Shown in pieces: positions 7,435 through 7,689 of a stretch of 7,689 bases of DNA (position 1 is the stretch's first letter; the number at the start of each line of letters is the position of its first letter). Origin of the DNA: Deltaproteobacteria bacterium (lineage in GTDB: Bacteria; Desulfobacterota; Binatia; DP-6); the NCBI GenBank assembly GCA_005879245.1, contig VBLA01000262.1, positions 1 to 7,689 on the forward strand. The letters run 5' to 3'. A model generated the notes under the pieces. That model was not told the DNA's origin. It did not search any database and was given only the letters and a program-made list of their open reading frames with translations. The translations under genes and the position numbers were made by a program.

Positions 7435-7689
7435 CTCGAGGCGCTGTGCGCGCTCACCAACCGCGCCGTGACCGCCTCGGCCCGCCCCGCCGCCTCCTCC
7501 GCGGAGTCGGCAGCGGCCTCGAGACGATCCGCGGCCGCCTCGGCCCGTCCCGCAGCCGCCTCGGCCCGCTCCGCAGGACCCCCCACCGGCGGATCCGACT
7601 GATCGGGCTGAGCAAGGGGTGGCTCATCAACTGCCGGTCCCATACCCGCGGAGCCGAGGACCGGAGGGTCCGGCGGATCGTCGGCCGAT
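7431..7689 (-). CDS. C-terminal part of an Ala-rich heptad-repeat protein (cut by window edge)
   Basis: I do not recognise this protein. The frame stays open to the window edge, so the gene probably begins outside; an internal ATG at 7643 would give 70 residues. The visible 85 residues start with an acidic, Pro-rich, likely disordered stretch (SADDPPDPPV through PDQSDPPVGGP). Five to six Ala-rich heptads follow, of the form AxRAEAA (AERAEAA, AGRAEAA, ADRLEAA, ADSAEEA, AGRAEAV), and a short tail ends at SAHSASR. The pattern is consistent with a coiled coil or an amphipathic helix. No transmembrane segment or signal is visible in this part. The stop overlaps the GTG of the membrane protein gene by 4 nt, supporting real translation. 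Low-complexity GC-rich sequence can imitate an ORF, so I am only moderately sure. Confidence 0.6.
   Translation of the reverse strand, partial: SADDPPDPPVLGSAGMGPAVDEPPLAQPDQSDPPVGGPAERAEAAAGRAEAAADRLEAAADSAEEAAGRAEAVTARLVSAHSASR
7474..7578. repeat. Degenerate 21-bp tandem repeat encoding heptads
   Basis: Units begin at about 7474, 7495, 7516, 7537 and 7558. The three best copies (7474, 7537, 7558) share the start GCCTCGGCCCG on the plus strand; the copy at 7516 is weaker and the one at 7495 strongly diverged. The 21-bp period equals one protein heptad on the minus strand. Confidence 0.75.

Overview
The window is GC-rich bacterial chromosomal DNA with strong G/C bias at third codon positions. 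It is densely packed. Genes on the plus strand fill about 1-6333 and genes on the minus strand fill 6372-7689, so the two blocks converge at about 6334-6371. I see no tRNA, rRNA, CRISPR array, transposase or attachment site. The mix of F-type ATP synthase, acyl-CoA dehydrogenases, an SDR, a TetR regulator and an M14 peptidase fits a free-living high-GC environmental bacterium. A deltaproteobacterial or Binatota-like lineage is only a guess, since nothing here fixes the taxonomy.

Region 1 (1-1112) is the end of an atp operon. It holds the C-terminal half of the ATP synthase beta subunit, overlapped by a short epsilon subunit gene. The epsilon protein has the N-terminal beta-sandwich domain but no C-terminal helical domain.

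Region 2 (1258-4966) looks like a lipid or acyl-CoA metabolism cluster. It contains a FabG-like SDR, then a TetR regulator, then two acyl-CoA dehydrogenase (ACAD) genes. The tetR promoter region carries a perfect 18-bp palindrome that runs into the tetR start codon. This suggests an autoregulated, nearly leaderless transcript that also carries the ACAD genes. The first ACAD has Asp at the usual catalytic Glu position and a degenerate FAD/substrate motif. The second has the catalytic Glu but is broken by an out-of-frame deletion. The pair resembles two-gene heteromeric ACADs in which only one subunit is catalytic. If so, this copy of the pathway is disabled, unless the deletion is an assembly error.

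Region 3 (about 4996-6333) encodes an M14-family zinc carboxypeptidase with no signal peptide. Coding-like sequence extends upstream of its first canonical start codon.

Region 4 (minus strand, 7689 to 6372) is a tightly packed three-gene run. It begins with a partial gene whose product ends in Ala-rich heptad repeats, followed by a four-helix membrane protein of unknown function, and then pyrE (orotate phosphoribosyltransferase). The 4-nt overlap and 7-nt gap suggest one transcript.
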